From Homarus americanus (lineage: Eukaryota; Arthropoda; Malacostraca; Decapoda; Nephropidae), in assembly GCF_018991925.1 (NCBI RefSeq), contig NW_024748849.1:124001-188000 (forward strand): 64,000 bases of DNA, in the 5' to 3' direction. Position numbers and translations under genes: made by a program. Below, piece after piece: positions 30,916 through 44,086 of the stretch (the stretch's first letter is position 1; every line of letters begins with the position of its first letter). Under the pieces are notes generated by a model. That model saw only the letters and a program-made list of their open reading frames with translations, was not told where the DNA came from and did no database searches.

Positions 30916-31317
30916 TGTGCACTTCTTGCATTTGGCCCTTAGTTCGATACCGCACCCAAGCTCCTAGGCACTCTTGGTACTCGGATATTAATCCCGCTGT
31001 ATTAAATACATCTAGCCTCACACATTTCGCTCGTAGGCAGTCATCAGATTCTCTGATGATTGTGAAGTAAAACAATCTGACTTCAGTGTGGAACGGAAAC
31101 TTTGTTCGTTTCCCTGAACAGGAGCATGATTTTCGCCTCTATTGCAAACTAGCACACACTTACTTGACAAGTTTACTAAAAGTAAATAGTTGAAGCTTTC
31201 AACATCACTCACAAAGGATCTTGAATGTAACACATACTCAGCCATTCATAATTTCAAATCTCCGAGCATAACATTACATTCCAAGATTCTTAAGTACACG
31301 AGAAAAAACGGAGGTAT

Positions 31318-31346
31318 CTCTCTCTCTCTCTCTCTCTCTCTCCATT
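31318..31346. repeat. (TC)n microsatellite
   Basis: Perfect TC run of about 28 bp. Confidence 0.95.
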
Positions 31347-31504
31347 ATCTTAATCTGTTCATGAAAGGAAACAAGGGGGAGTAGTTTATAAGGTTATATT
31401 CTCAAAATATATAATGCACAATTACCTGTAATTATTTTAAAATACAACGAATATAACCATCTACATTACGTCACTGTGTGTGGCCACTAGACACAGCATC
31501 TGCG

Positions 31505-31770
31505 ACCACTACACAGCACCTGTGGCCACTAGGCACAGCCGCTGCGGCCACTAGACACAGCAGGTGGAGCCACTAGACACAGCAGGTGGAGCCACTAGAC
31601 ACAGCAGGTGGAGCCACTAGACACAGCAGGTGGAGCCACTAGACACAGCAGGTGGAGCCACTAGACACAGCAGGTGGAGCCACTAGACACAGCAGGTGGA
31701 GCCACTAGACACAGCAGGTGGAGCCACTAGACACTTCAGCTGCGGCCTCTAGGTACAGCAGCTGAGGCCA
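31505..31770. repeat. 22-bp minisatellite 3' of CENPV-like copy 2
   Basis: About eight perfect units (core CCACTAGACACAGCAGGTGG) flanked by diverged ones. It ends within 10 bp of the stop codon of copy 2, so it probably forms part of its 3' UTR. Confidence 0.95.
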
Positions 31771-31777
31771 CCAAGTA

Positions 31778-33043
<1,266 letters not shown>

Positions 33044-33044
33044 T

Positions 33045-33474
33045 CAACTTGTAGGACCAGATGGAGATAATTAATGACCTCCAGAAACCTGTGTGCGAGA
33101 GAGGCCAGATGAGGGTAATTACGGACTTTCAGAGGACTTGCTTGTGAGAGAGAGGCCAGGTAGAAGTAATAACTGATCTCAAATGACCTGTGAGTTAGAG
33201 ATCAGCTGGAGGTAACGTATTGACCCCCAAACGATCTACATGACATATAAAGAGGGCCAGATAGAGATAATTGCTGACCTCGTAAATGTGTGAGAGGCCA
33301 GAGACAGAAATAATGACTGACCTCTACACGACCTGTGTAAGAGAAGCCATATGGAGGTAATTATTAACCTCTACAAGAGCAGTACAAGGAAGAGGCCAGG
33401 TGTAGGTAATTACGAACGTCTGCAGGACATTGTGTGAAAAAGAAATCAGCCAGGGGTAATCACTGACCACTAGG

Positions 33475-33480
<6 letters not shown>
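33045..33480. repeat. Degenerate about 65-bp repeats upstream of CENPV-like copy 2
   Basis: Six to seven diverged units, each carrying GAGAGAGGCCAGATG-like and GGTAATTA...GACCTC-like blocks. They cover the first 450 bp upstream of the start of copy 2. Confidence 0.75.

Positions 33481-33517
<37 letters not shown>
33481..33517. repeat. (GA)n microsatellite
   Basis: Perfect GA run of about 37 bp. Confidence 0.95.
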
Positions 33518-33518
<1 letters not shown>

Positions 33519-33699
33519 AGACCTCGGGAACACCTATAATAACTAAGTGTACCTAATCAGCTGCTCCAAAACACATTTTCTCTCTACACCAGGTGACCCT
33601 CTACAACACCTGCACACACACCTGCATTAATTAATTTTTTGGATCACCTGAAGATTCGACTCCCCAGTTTATTTCACCTGATTATTACCTGGGGAAGTT

Positions 33700-34235
33700 A
33701 GATGTTACAGGTTAGTTTACGTTATATTTAGTTAAGTTTAGGTCAAGTTAGCTATCCTTACTTACCCTCACTAACCTAACGTTAAAACAGATTAAGTAAG
33801 GTTAACTCAACCTTTGTTCAATTTAGAAGAAATTAAGTTTATGCTAAATTAGGTTAAGCAAGATTAAATTAACGTTAAGTTACGTTAATCCAATTATATT
33901 GGCAATCATGTAACACAAATACATGAACAACACAAGATTCATGACTATTTAGCGGTTGAATTGTCATATATAGATACTAATTAGTGACTCGGTGTTAATT
34001 ACCGAGTCTGTTAATAAGCGTGCCTCAGTGTTGATTACGGTCATGTTAAAATGTTAATCACTGTCAGTTAATGCGTGTGTCTCAGTATCAATTACTCATA
34101 CAGCATCAATTGGTGTTTAATTAGTGTCAATTAACATGTCTCCATATTAATTAGGGTGGCTGTCAATTATTGGGTCTCCGTATACTCTCCAGCGCGTCTC
34201 CGTATCATTCAGTGTAGAGTGGTGTAGTAACAAGA
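33700..34235. other. No gene; TTAGG-like and TTAATT-rich degenerate repeats
   Basis: Scattered TTAGGT/TTAAGT words at 33710-33890, then about five loose units with GTCTCAGTATTAATTA-like content at 33990-34200. Confidence 0.5.
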
Positions 34236-34259
34236 GAACAAATGCCAGTATTTTCGTTC

Positions 34260-34750
34260 ACACTAACTGTAGGAGCATCGAGACTACCATTATCCATGAA
34301 CAACTACGTTGGACTGGCCATGTTACCCACATGGACAACAGTTGATTGCCAAAGCAGCTACTCTACAGTCACCTAACGAATAGTAAACGTAACGCCGGCG
34401 GGCAACTGAAAAGGCAATTATGAAAAAGTGCCAAATTGACCCCCTCACCTGGGAGACGATTACTCCACACCGTAACGCTTGGAGGAGCACCACACGAGAA
34501 GGTGTCAATACTTTCGAGTTAGCCCGACTGCAAACAAAGGCAGACAAGCGCCAACACCGGAGAGATGCTGCCCCCCACACTAGATGTAACCCTCCACATG
34601 TGCAACATCTGTAGACGAACCTGCTAGTCCCGTATTGGCCTCTTTAGTCACCACACAGCTCACCAACGAAGGTGACATCCTTAATAACTCATATTATTGC
34701 ATCATACCTGGATGATCGTCATACTCGATTCTGAGTGACAGCAAAGTAGT
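34260..34750 (+). repeat. RTE-type retrotransposon 3' end, copy B
   Basis: With frameshifts it reads RWTGHVTHMDN, then CQIDPLTWETITPHRNAWRS, TREGVNTFELARLQTKADKR and the Cys/His tail. From 34514 it matches 3668-3903 almost base for base, including the in-frame TAG in the tail. Longer on its 5' side than copy A. Confidence 0.85.
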
Positions 34751-35015
34751 GGTAAAGTAGGTTAGTAATGTAGAAGTAGAGTAGTATAGTCGTGTAATAG
34801 TGTAGTGGTGTAGTAGTATAGTCGTGTAATAGTGTAGTCGTGTAATGGTGTAGTGGTGTAATAGTGTAGTGGTGTAGTAGTATAGTAGTGTAGTGGTGTA
34901 GTGGTGTAATAGTGTAGTGGTTGTAATGGTGTGGTGGTGTAGTGGTGTGGTGGTGGTGTAATAGTGTAGTGGTGTGGTGGTGGTGTTATAGTGTTGTGGT
35001 GTAATAGTATAAGCA
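34751..35015. repeat. (GTAGTGGT)-type microsatellite
   Basis: Units such as GTGTAATAGTGTAGTGGT, directly after RTE copy B. Confidence 0.95.
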
Positions 35016-35063
35016 TCGCACACACAACACTGGGTGTCTTTAAGTGTTAATAATGTTTAATTG

Positions 35064-35108
35064 GTTACACACACACACACTCACACACACACACTCACAC
35101 ACACACAA
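35064..35108. repeat. (CA)n microsatellite
   Basis: Perfect and near-perfect CA runs. Confidence 0.95.
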
Positions 35109-37196
35109 GTGGTCGCCGAGCATAATCACAAGGACAAATCTCGCCTTGTCACATGCGATGGTCGAGAAATTGCGCTTATTATTTTGTTTCTTGCCTGAGA
35201 GGTTAGGTTAGGTTGGGTTTCTTGAGAATCATTTAATTCTTAACAATCGCGAGAGACAATGAGATGGAATTTGACTGTACGGAAAACCTCGGTCTAAGAT
35301 CACTTGTAATACGTCCAATTAAAAAACAAAACCTTAAAATATTAATATATATCCTTAATTAATATAAAATATATAATAAAAAAATGTTCTTGAAAACGGC
35401 AGAACTCACTCACAGAAGTAAATGAAGGAGACGTACACACAGCTTAACGAAGGTATGACTCACTGAGACTGAGGGGTGGTGTTCTGCTGAGGCCTGGTCG
35501 ACTGAGGGGTGGTGTTCTGCTGAGGCCTGGGAGCAGAGTGCTGGTCGACAGCCGGCACACACTGCTGCAGCGTGACGTCACACAGTGGCCATGGTGATGG
35601 TTGTTACCACACACCGCCACAACATCTCAACTCTCACCACAACAACACATGACCTTCAAGTACAGTTAACACACGATTTGTTATTAAACTGGCCAACTCA
35701 ACTGGTTGTTATTGAGGGACAGAAACCTAAGATCGTTATTTAACTGGTGATATCCTCTTGTTGATCAAGAAATATGGTTACCCAACTGGTCAGACAAGGT
35801 CATCACATAACAACACCTCTTGTTATTCTGCCAGTGATTTGCGCCGTTTAATCTTTAGGGGATTGAGATAACGTTGTTAAAGTTTTATTGATCTCATCAC
35901 AGTAGAGCATTAACTAGAAACTACAATGAAAAGCAGGATAATGAACAATGAATAACCCACCAAACAGTAATTAAATACAATAACACCGCTACAAAAAAAA
36001 CCGAAAAACAACAAACACATAAAATAATAATAAAAAAATAACATGACGCACAAGTTGTGTTGCCAGTTGAACTAAGGTTTATCACGGTCCACCTCAAACA
36101 CCACTAGTCTGTTGCCCAACTACAGATCCTTACCTCACGTTGAAGTTTCCCCAGGTTTAGTTGTTGACGCCATACCGTCCGTTGTTGTGTGTCTAGTTGT
36201 AAGTGTGAGGCAGTTAATATGCTTAGAATACGTTCTCACATAAGATTAGACTTTGAGCAAAAATTATCAATTGAATCTGTGAGAGAATCTATGATTGTGC
36301 TATAACTTAAGTTAAATAAGTACTTGTACCACAAGCAAGATAGAAAAAATGAGGTAATTAAGTCTTTTGTCGTATTTTAATTTAGTAAATTATATTATGC
36401 TCTCACATATCCAGTTAGGAAGGAAAATTAACGTAGAAACCTTCGAGAATAGATCGTTGTGTCAGGTTAAGTCAAACACATTCTCACTTCACCAGTAAAG
36501 GAAAGAGTTACCACTGGACCCTTTGAGAATTCGGAAACGAATAAATTAGCATAGGTGTGCCTAGCATATCTATGTTCCTGCCTGGGAGAGAGAGAGAGAG
36601 AATTATACTGTCATCATGTGGCACAGCGTCGCAGTGAGGATTCGACTTAAGTCTCATCCGTTGCAGCCGTATATGGATTATTGATTCATGCATGATACGT
36701 ATCTGGACGGGGATAAATCGCCTTTCCCTCACTGTACATACACGAGATACTGTACATGTATAATTTCATAAACAGATAAGATTAGGTTAGGTTAGGGTAG
36801 CTTAGGGTATTTAATCATCCGGTGAAATAAGCTGGGACACCTAATCATCATGTGATCCGTTTATAGTTTATACTGTACCGCGATTATATGGTGCACTGAT
36901 AATACGGTACAGCGATAATACAATAAAACGGACAAGGGTACAGCGGAAATACGGTAGGGGGACGTCTACCCGTTTTACTGGACTCAACATGCCTTCACTG
37001 CTAGTACTACCCGGTATAATCCCGTCGCTGGGAAGATGTTCACATCCCGGTAACCAAGGGGAAAACTGGTAGTTTTTGTGGGAACGAGCCATTGTATACA
37101 CGCACATAAACATATAACAGGATTCTCAGCGTACAAACATAAAGACATCCGTATACAGCATCAGTTATATAAGGTGTTTTGGAGGGCAGGCAGTGT

Positions 37197-37198
<2 letters not shown>

Positions 37199-37250
<52 letters not shown>
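37199..37250. repeat. (CT)n microsatellite
   Basis: Perfect CT run of about 52 bp. Confidence 0.97.
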
Positions 37251-37254
<4 letters not shown>

Positions 37255-37497
37255 CGGAAAGCATAAATATATTTTTTTTACTACCTTTAATGTGATGAAA
37301 CAAAACAAATTATAGTGAATTGTTTTAATTTTGTAATTTTGCCACATACAACGGCTAGTTTGTTGTGCTTGTGTCTGTGACGTCATAACACAGGTGTGGG
37401 GGGTCAGAGGTCAACCACCAGGATGGTCTTAACACAAAAAAACTGGCGGTGTTGCTAAATTAATCTCCCTCGTTCCTGGTGTAGTGTGTGTGTGCCG

Positions 37498-37945
37498 CTA
37501 CAAGGGAAGGAGGGAGGGAGGGTAAAGGGAGGGAGGGAGAATAAAGGGAGGGAAGGAGGGAGGGAGGATAAAGGGAGGGAAGGAGAATAAAGGGAGGGAA
37601 GGAGGGAGGGAGGATAAAGGGAGGGAAGGAGATAGAGAGGAAAGATAAAGGGAGGGAAGAAGGGAGGGAGGATAAAGGGAGGGAGGATGAAGGGAGGATA
37701 AAGGGAGGGAAGGAGATAGAGAGGAAGGATAAAGGGAGGGAAGGAGATAGAGAGGAAGGATAAAGGGAGGGAAGGAGGGAGGGAGGATAAAGGGAGGGAA
37801 GGAGGGAGGGAAGGAGGGAGGGAGGGAAGGAGGAAGGGAAGGAGGGAGGGAAGAAGGATAATGGTAGGGAAGGAGGGAGGGAAGAAGGATAATGGTAGAG
37901 AAGGAGGGAGAGAGGAGGGATGATAAAGGAAGGGAAGGTTAACTG
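37498..37945. repeat. (GGGA/GGATAAAGGGA)n satellite
   Basis: About 450 bp of AGGGAGGGAAGGAG with interspersed GATAAAG. Strong purine asymmetry; any frames are artefacts. Confidence 0.97.
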
Positions 37946-38368
37946 CTACACCATTATACAGATCCAATAAAACAAAACAAAATAATATGATCAGGTTGAC
38001 GAAGGAGAGCTACTTGTCACCCCTTCAAATTCTAATGTTATAAGTTCGTTTTACCGCCACACCTTCCCTCCTGTAGTGTTGGTGTCCTTCTTGACTCAAA
38101 TTTTTCTCTTCTATGGTTGCTGACACAACGACCTCCGTCGACATAGATGGGTGTTAATACTACAGCCCTAATGATCTGGACGAACGCGCTCGGTGGGGAA
38201 GGGTTGGGAGTTTGCGACTACCATTTGAAGGAACAACTTCTACTTGCAGATTCTCCAAGGAAGGAGAAAAAAGAGTTGCTTGCTACTACGGGCGTAAAAT
38301 CTTTAGAACGGTATAGCATGGTACAACCCACTCCATGGTACTAATATTAGAATTGTTAAAACAATGTA

Positions 38369-38694
38369 CAGTCTCTTCTCGACTTACGACATGTTCGACT
38401 TACGACAACCCGGACATACGACACCCATGTTCGTATATAATATTTTTCACATTACATATTTTTGAGACCCGACGTTAGTGATCGCACGTGCTGTGTACGG
38501 ACAAAATTTTCGTTTGTCATTCTCTTTAAAATGGCTGGCAAGCGTAAAAGTGTGAGTTCTCGTGGTGCTGAGAAGAAAAAGAGATACCTATTTTAGAATT
38601 TCTATGTATTATTTTCGCCTTTTCGACTTACGACCAATTCAACTTACGATCCAGTCGTCGAGACGGAACCCCGTCGTAAATCGAAGAGAGACTG
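38369..38694 (+). mobile_element. Tigger/pogo-type miniature element with transposase start
   Basis: Inverted ends CAGTCTCTTCTCGACTTACG and its imperfect complement at 38673-38694, flanked by TA on both sides. Inside, an ATG frame starts MAGKRKSVSSRGAEKKK, the typical N-terminus of Tigger transposases, and is cut off soon after. An internally deleted, non-autonomous copy. Confidence 0.75.
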
Positions 38695-40029
38695 TACTGT
38701 ATCTAGGTATTTTACCTCAGAGACTGATATTTCTTAATACCTCATATGGTGTTTAGAGATTTGAAATTGAGAGTGAATGAATTTATTGTACACTAAATCA
38801 GTTATACCTATAGTGAGAGAAAGCATTCAAGGTGTATTGAGTATACAGTATAATGTTAAGATGTTGTGTTTTGAGTACCCATCTGCCAGCAGTAAATCAG
38901 TATGTTTCCTGTGAACTTATGAGATAGCAATTCAAACTGAAGTCATATCTTTTTGACCTATGAACATCAGAGAATCCGATAGAAATTGTTGTCGGTCTTG
39001 TATTATAGAAAGTACATAGTTTTCCAAAATGTAAACAGACTCTGACTTATCCCTGGAATATAATGGAAAAATCTCGGTATCTGCTCGCAGTTATTTAAAA
39101 GTAGTCGGATAAAGAAAAAATAAAGTAAATTAGTATGGAAGAAATCCCCAATACCATTATCACCTCTACACCCCTTCGACCTCTCTCCCTCCCAAGTACG
39201 CTCATCTGCCTCTACTGCCGTGTACTTCCCCAAGTGTTGACGTAATCGTCCACACCTACATGAATCCACCCAACTACGGTATATACTCAAACTTAACTGC
39301 TTTGAGCAGATTAATGATGTCGCCTCCTCTCTCACGACCTCCCACCCTCCTCTCCTTGGGTCTGTTACGCTGGGCGGCGCTGGGACAGCCGTGTGAATCC
39401 CATCCAGTACCAAAATGGGAAGGAGCTTGCAAGAGTAAAAAATAATAATAATTTGTTTTACGAGGTTATATAGAGAGCAAGGTATTTGCATATGCTTTAT
39501 TGAGACTTACACTGAACACTGTGCGGCAAGTTTGGCAACGTTGTGTGTGGTACAGAAAGGCTTGGAGTCTCACAGCTCGGAGGCAGGGACAGAACCTTAT
39601 CTTGTCAAAAGTCATCCCAAAATTTTCACAACATTTCAAGTTCATGTGGGGTGTCTATACACATTAAATCACTCAACATTACTTGTATGGCTGGTACTCA
39701 TATCCAGAGATTATGTGGAGAACAAACTGAAACTATCATCAGTTGACAGAAGTTCATTATATTAGAATAACAATATCATCAATAATCCTTCTGTAAATGA
39801 CTCTGAGGGACTTGTATTAACATATTAACCAAGAGGAAAGTATAATAAAAAAAGTAAAGCTCTTGGCTAAATTCATACTAGATAAAATAAGGAGGACAAG
39901 AGAAAGCTAGAGTTGTGTAGCAATGTTTATGTTAAGGTGAAAGTCTTTAATTTGTTCAGGGTTGTCAAGATGATGATCCACAACAGATGAGTTATGGCTG
40001 TTTAGTATATCAAGGCCATGGGTACAAGG

Positions 40030-40215
40030 GTGCCACCTAGCTCCTTAATGGGTCCAAGGTGCCACCTAGGTCCCTGTGCAGGTACAGGGTGCCACCTACT
40101 GTAGGTCCCTGTGCAGGTCCAGGGTGCCACCTAGGTCCCTGTGCAGGTACAGGGTGCCACCTACTGTAGGTCCCTGTGCAGGTCCAGGGTGCTTCCTAGG
40201 TCCCTGGCAGGTCCG
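40030..40215. repeat. GGTGCCACCTAGGTCC minisatellite
   Basis: Six to seven alternating units of about 30 bp (core GTGCCACCTAGGTCCCTGTG), some with an extra ACTGT. Confidence 0.9.
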
Positions 40216-42529
40216 CTAACTTTTAGTTACTGTTTCATGACATGATTGGGTGTAAAACAACCAATCCATACAGTGGTTTAACTGAACATTTCAACCAACA
40301 GTTGTCTGACTATCAACCCTAATGTTACCATAATACCTCACATTATTGAAGATTTAGTTTAGCACACACACTACGATTTTTTCTCAACATAAATGCACAT
40401 TGAAGTACCCTGGTTTTATTATTGAATGTAAAAAAAAAATGGTTTTGTTTCCTACAGCAAAACGGATAATTCTTAACTGGATATTTTTAAGCCATTTAGT
40501 TTTGTTTCGTACTATTGAACTGGATACAATAATGATCAAATATGCTTGGTAAGAAGAGCTAATAACATTATTTGTCTACATTTTATCACTTTATTAAATC
40601 ATAAATAAGCAGTACAATTCTGCACTTATAGTCACTATTGAACTTTTAAAAATTTATTTCTATTCATGTATAATATCATTTAGACTACTTTTATGAATAC
40701 TCTGACCAAGCACAATAAAAATAATTTGTATTTCAAGAGTACCTGTATATATAAATGATCTATGACAACTTCTGATTTATTTAAATTACAAGAGGAATTA
40801 AATACCCTGTATATGCCACCAAGGGCATGATATGTGCAAGAGAATAGGCACACCATCTGGTGCTCTAGAACGGAGGACTTTAGCAACCTCAGTCGAGGAA
40901 CTGGTACAGTATATGAAACACATTGGCAGATAGCAACTACTACAACCAGTGCAACACAAACAGCAGCATGGCAGTAGAAAACGAAAGAAAATGTGAAAAT
41001 TCTCTCAAAGAAAATGAAACAGGTGTCATCAAGTCCCTATGTAATACATAGGGAGTATACTGTAATGTCAAAAATATGTCATGAACATAACATTGTTCAA
41101 ACTTTCCATTTAAATAAATTGTGTCCGCTCAGCTTGTACAGTACAGTACTGTGCTTACAACATTAATATCTTTTCCACAGATAAAATTCAGCATTAGTCT
41201 TAAATTTTGGCAAACATTTGTGATCAACAAGAACTACGATGAAATCACAGCATGTGCACACAAGTTAATGGGATCCAGTATTATGCCTTCGTAAAACATA
41301 AAGGCTTTTAACTTCTCATGAGATCTGACCCGCCCCGTGTATTTGAGAATGGAACATGGTCGATGAATGCTCACAAAGACATCTTTAAAGCACTGAACGG
41401 AAAAAATATCCCTATTAACTCACTCCATGTTCACCAGTGATATGAGTCTTTCACGTTGTGTAACAGACCTAGACAAATCATCAGTCAGCTGCTAATAACA
41501 CCATTACATACAGGTATTTCACATGACTAAAAAAATTTTACCCCTGCCTTCTATATGAATGAGCAAATATATTCATCATTAGGGTATGCTGCAAGCAGAT
41601 GGAGATATTAACATGATAATATATAACTGAATATGCTTTATTTCTGTGCCTTCTGACTCACTGGCGCCTCAATATTACAGATAAAAGTTTTGGAAGAAAT
41701 ATAGCAGTTAACTGTCCTTTCAAACAAAAACTCTTGTCCAGAATATAACACTTCAGAAGACCCCGTCAGTAATGAAGACTCGTATACTTATGTCTGTTAG
41801 AATGTGGTAACTGCAAGAGAGTGAAGAACAGAATGTCAAGCATCTATAGAGCACATTCGAGCAAAAATATCGACTAGTAACTCCATGATAATAATATGCA
41901 TCGTGCCATGACTTGCCTAGACTGTTGTGCAGTTAACATAAGACTTGCAGCTAACAAACATTTCTAGTTTTCCTTCAACAATATGGTAATTTTCTTCATT
42001 TTTGTCTTTGCAAAAATTAAAAAAATCAAACAAAAATATCTTGAATAAAGTGCAGGAACAACCAACATATTACAGTAACATAAACAGTATTTTCTACAAG
42101 TAGATGAAGACAAAAGATTGTAGCTTTTATATTATAATCCTTCATAATGGTCACAAGTTCCTATGTAAATATATCTAGGTACTATATATGGCAAAACTCT
42201 ATTTTCAATATAACTCTACATACTAGTAACTAAGAACAATATAGGAACACCAAACATGGAGCATTTGTAGCTTTTATAACAAAATACAGTAATATTATAT
42301 AATATTATACTGCCTTTAAGCAAACACGCAGATGCTGAAACTGTGGTAGCAAGGAATATCCTGGTGAGTGTATGTACAGTCACAAGCTCTTGGTGGAGTG
42401 GCTAATTTTATTTAACAAACTTAAAAGCAAAGTACTCGCATAACATCATCACTGCTTCAGGAAACATAAAATATATTCATTAGATTCTCAAGTGACATAA
42501 CTCTGTCTGTGAACAGTTAATTTGATAGC

Positions 42530-42661
42530 TTATCACACATGTAGCACTGTATCATCACACACATAGCACTGTATCATCACACATGTAGCACTGTATCATC
42601 ACACATGTAGCACTGTATCATCACACATGTAGCACTGTATCATCATCATCATCATCATCAC
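42530..42661. repeat. 22-bp minisatellite running into (ATC)n
   Basis: Five units with core TAGCACTGTATCATCACACA, then an ATC run. Confidence 0.95.
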
Positions 42662-43588
42662 ATAAACTCTCCAGAGAGTTAATGTTTAATGTAAACAAAC
42701 AAGAACAGTAAATCAACGAATAACAAAAACACTTGGCTGCTTCATGTGGCACTAACACTTGGCGCCAGGTGGCACTATCACTACCAGACTGTAAAAGCTG
42801 TCAGCATCGCATTAGTGGCTCATCACTTACACAAGTAGACATCACTTTGTACTTTTTCCAAAAAAAATAAAGAGTTAGGGAATATTTGCAGAATTATAAA
42901 GTTCACCTTATATATTATATCTGTCCAACTAGGCAGCAAAAAAAGAAAAAAAGAAAAAAAAAAGAAATGGCACTATTTTTTGTAGTTTTTTGGACACATA
43001 CGAGAGTCAAGGCATCATTGAAAAAAAAAATGTATGAATAAAGAGTGGCCCCTTCTACATATATCAACATTACCCCTCAAATTTTTTCTTCAGTTTTCTG
43101 CAAAAGTTATCAACATAATTACTGTACTATATCACTTTCTTCAGCACAGTTTCCTCCATGGCACACTGGGGCTGCTGCAATAATTTCTACCCTACTCAAT
43201 GAAGGTCTCTGACCTGACTAGTTCAGAAATATTACAACAGAATAATGTAACTTAAGGAAGCATTCACTATGTACTAGTTAATGGGTCTTGACTCGAGAGA
43301 AGTGCGGCAACTTACCATTTTGACTTTCATTGTATTACACGGTCATCTTCCCTTCAACTCAGAGGAACTAATCTTCAATCAGAATACATGATGCAATATT
43401 CTGTTAATGAGCAATTGAAAACTGAAAACCAACAACCAATGAATTAAAAGCCATAATAACATCAACATTCTCAAGATAAAGCGCTATAAGTGAACAGAAA
43501 CGTAAACAGACTTATTTCTATGCACATATAACATATATATAACGTATGTACTGTACACGTAGCTTTACCATCACTCACACATGGCAAG

Positions 43589-43594
43589 TTTATT
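43589..43594 (-). promoter_or_regulatory. Candidate polyadenylation signal of the BTB-CXXC gene
   Basis: AATAAA on the minus strand shortly after the stop codon at 43650. Such hexamers are common in AT-rich DNA and the true 3' end could lie further downstream. Confidence 0.35.
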
Positions 43595-43649
43595 CACTGG
43601 TAAGTTGTACTGGAATATGGGTGTGCTTCAGAGAATTCACAAGTAAGTG

Positions 43650-44086
43650 CTATGCGGAAGCAGTTTCACCGACTGTCCCTACATTTTCATTGACGTCTCT
43701 TCCTCCCTGACGCAGCTCCTCATCCTGAAACACGTACGGACCATTATGTTTCATCATGACTGAGTTTGTCGTCTCACTCTTATTATCGATCACAGTTTCT
43801 TGTGAATCTTGAAACTCAAAGACATCTGGTTCAATATTCTGTGATATACGTATCAACTTGTCTGTTTTTGGGGTATTGGAATACCCCTGATTCTCATCAC
43901 TTGCTGTATTTGCTTTGTCAACTTGTAGCATTTTTGAATCATCTTTGTAATCAACAGAATCCTTTGTCATTTTCACTAGTGAGTCCTGGTGAACCACATC
44001 TGCAGAATCTCCATCATCTTCAGCCAAATGTTCCTCGCTAGGAGTCTCACCCTCCAGCTCAGTCAACAAGTACTGCTCATCATAAT
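43650..44086 (-). CDS. BTB-CXXC gene, last coding exon 11
   Basis: 437 nt ending in TAG. Acceptor TTTCTAG|ATTATG completes the split codon (G+AT) left by exon 10. Encodes an acidic, Asp/Ser/Gln-rich tail without a recognised domain. A candidate AATAAA signal lies 56 bases beyond the stop on the gene strand. Confidence 0.85.

Larger units (their letters stand above)
35110..38360. other. Gene-free stretch
   Basis: No supported exon on either strand. Contains a two-copy duplication of about 37 bp at 35463-35535, a TTAGGTTAGGTTAGG tract near 36783, (CT)n at 37199-37250 and a GGGA satellite at 37498-37945. Confidence 0.6.
38700..43580. other. Gene-free stretch downstream of the BTB-CXXC gene
   Basis: No supported exon. 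43000-43580 may include part of the 3' UTR of the gene. Contains minisatellites at 40030-40215 and 42530-42645 and an (ATC)n run to 42661. Confidence 0.5.

Noticed and set aside
37455..37967. 170-residue Pro/Leu/Ser frame on the minus strand
   Set aside because: Pure GGGA satellite translation, no splice sites or conserved motif.
39003..39491. 162-residue minus-strand frame
   Set aside because: No recognisable motif, no splice context, composition of non-coding AT-rich DNA.
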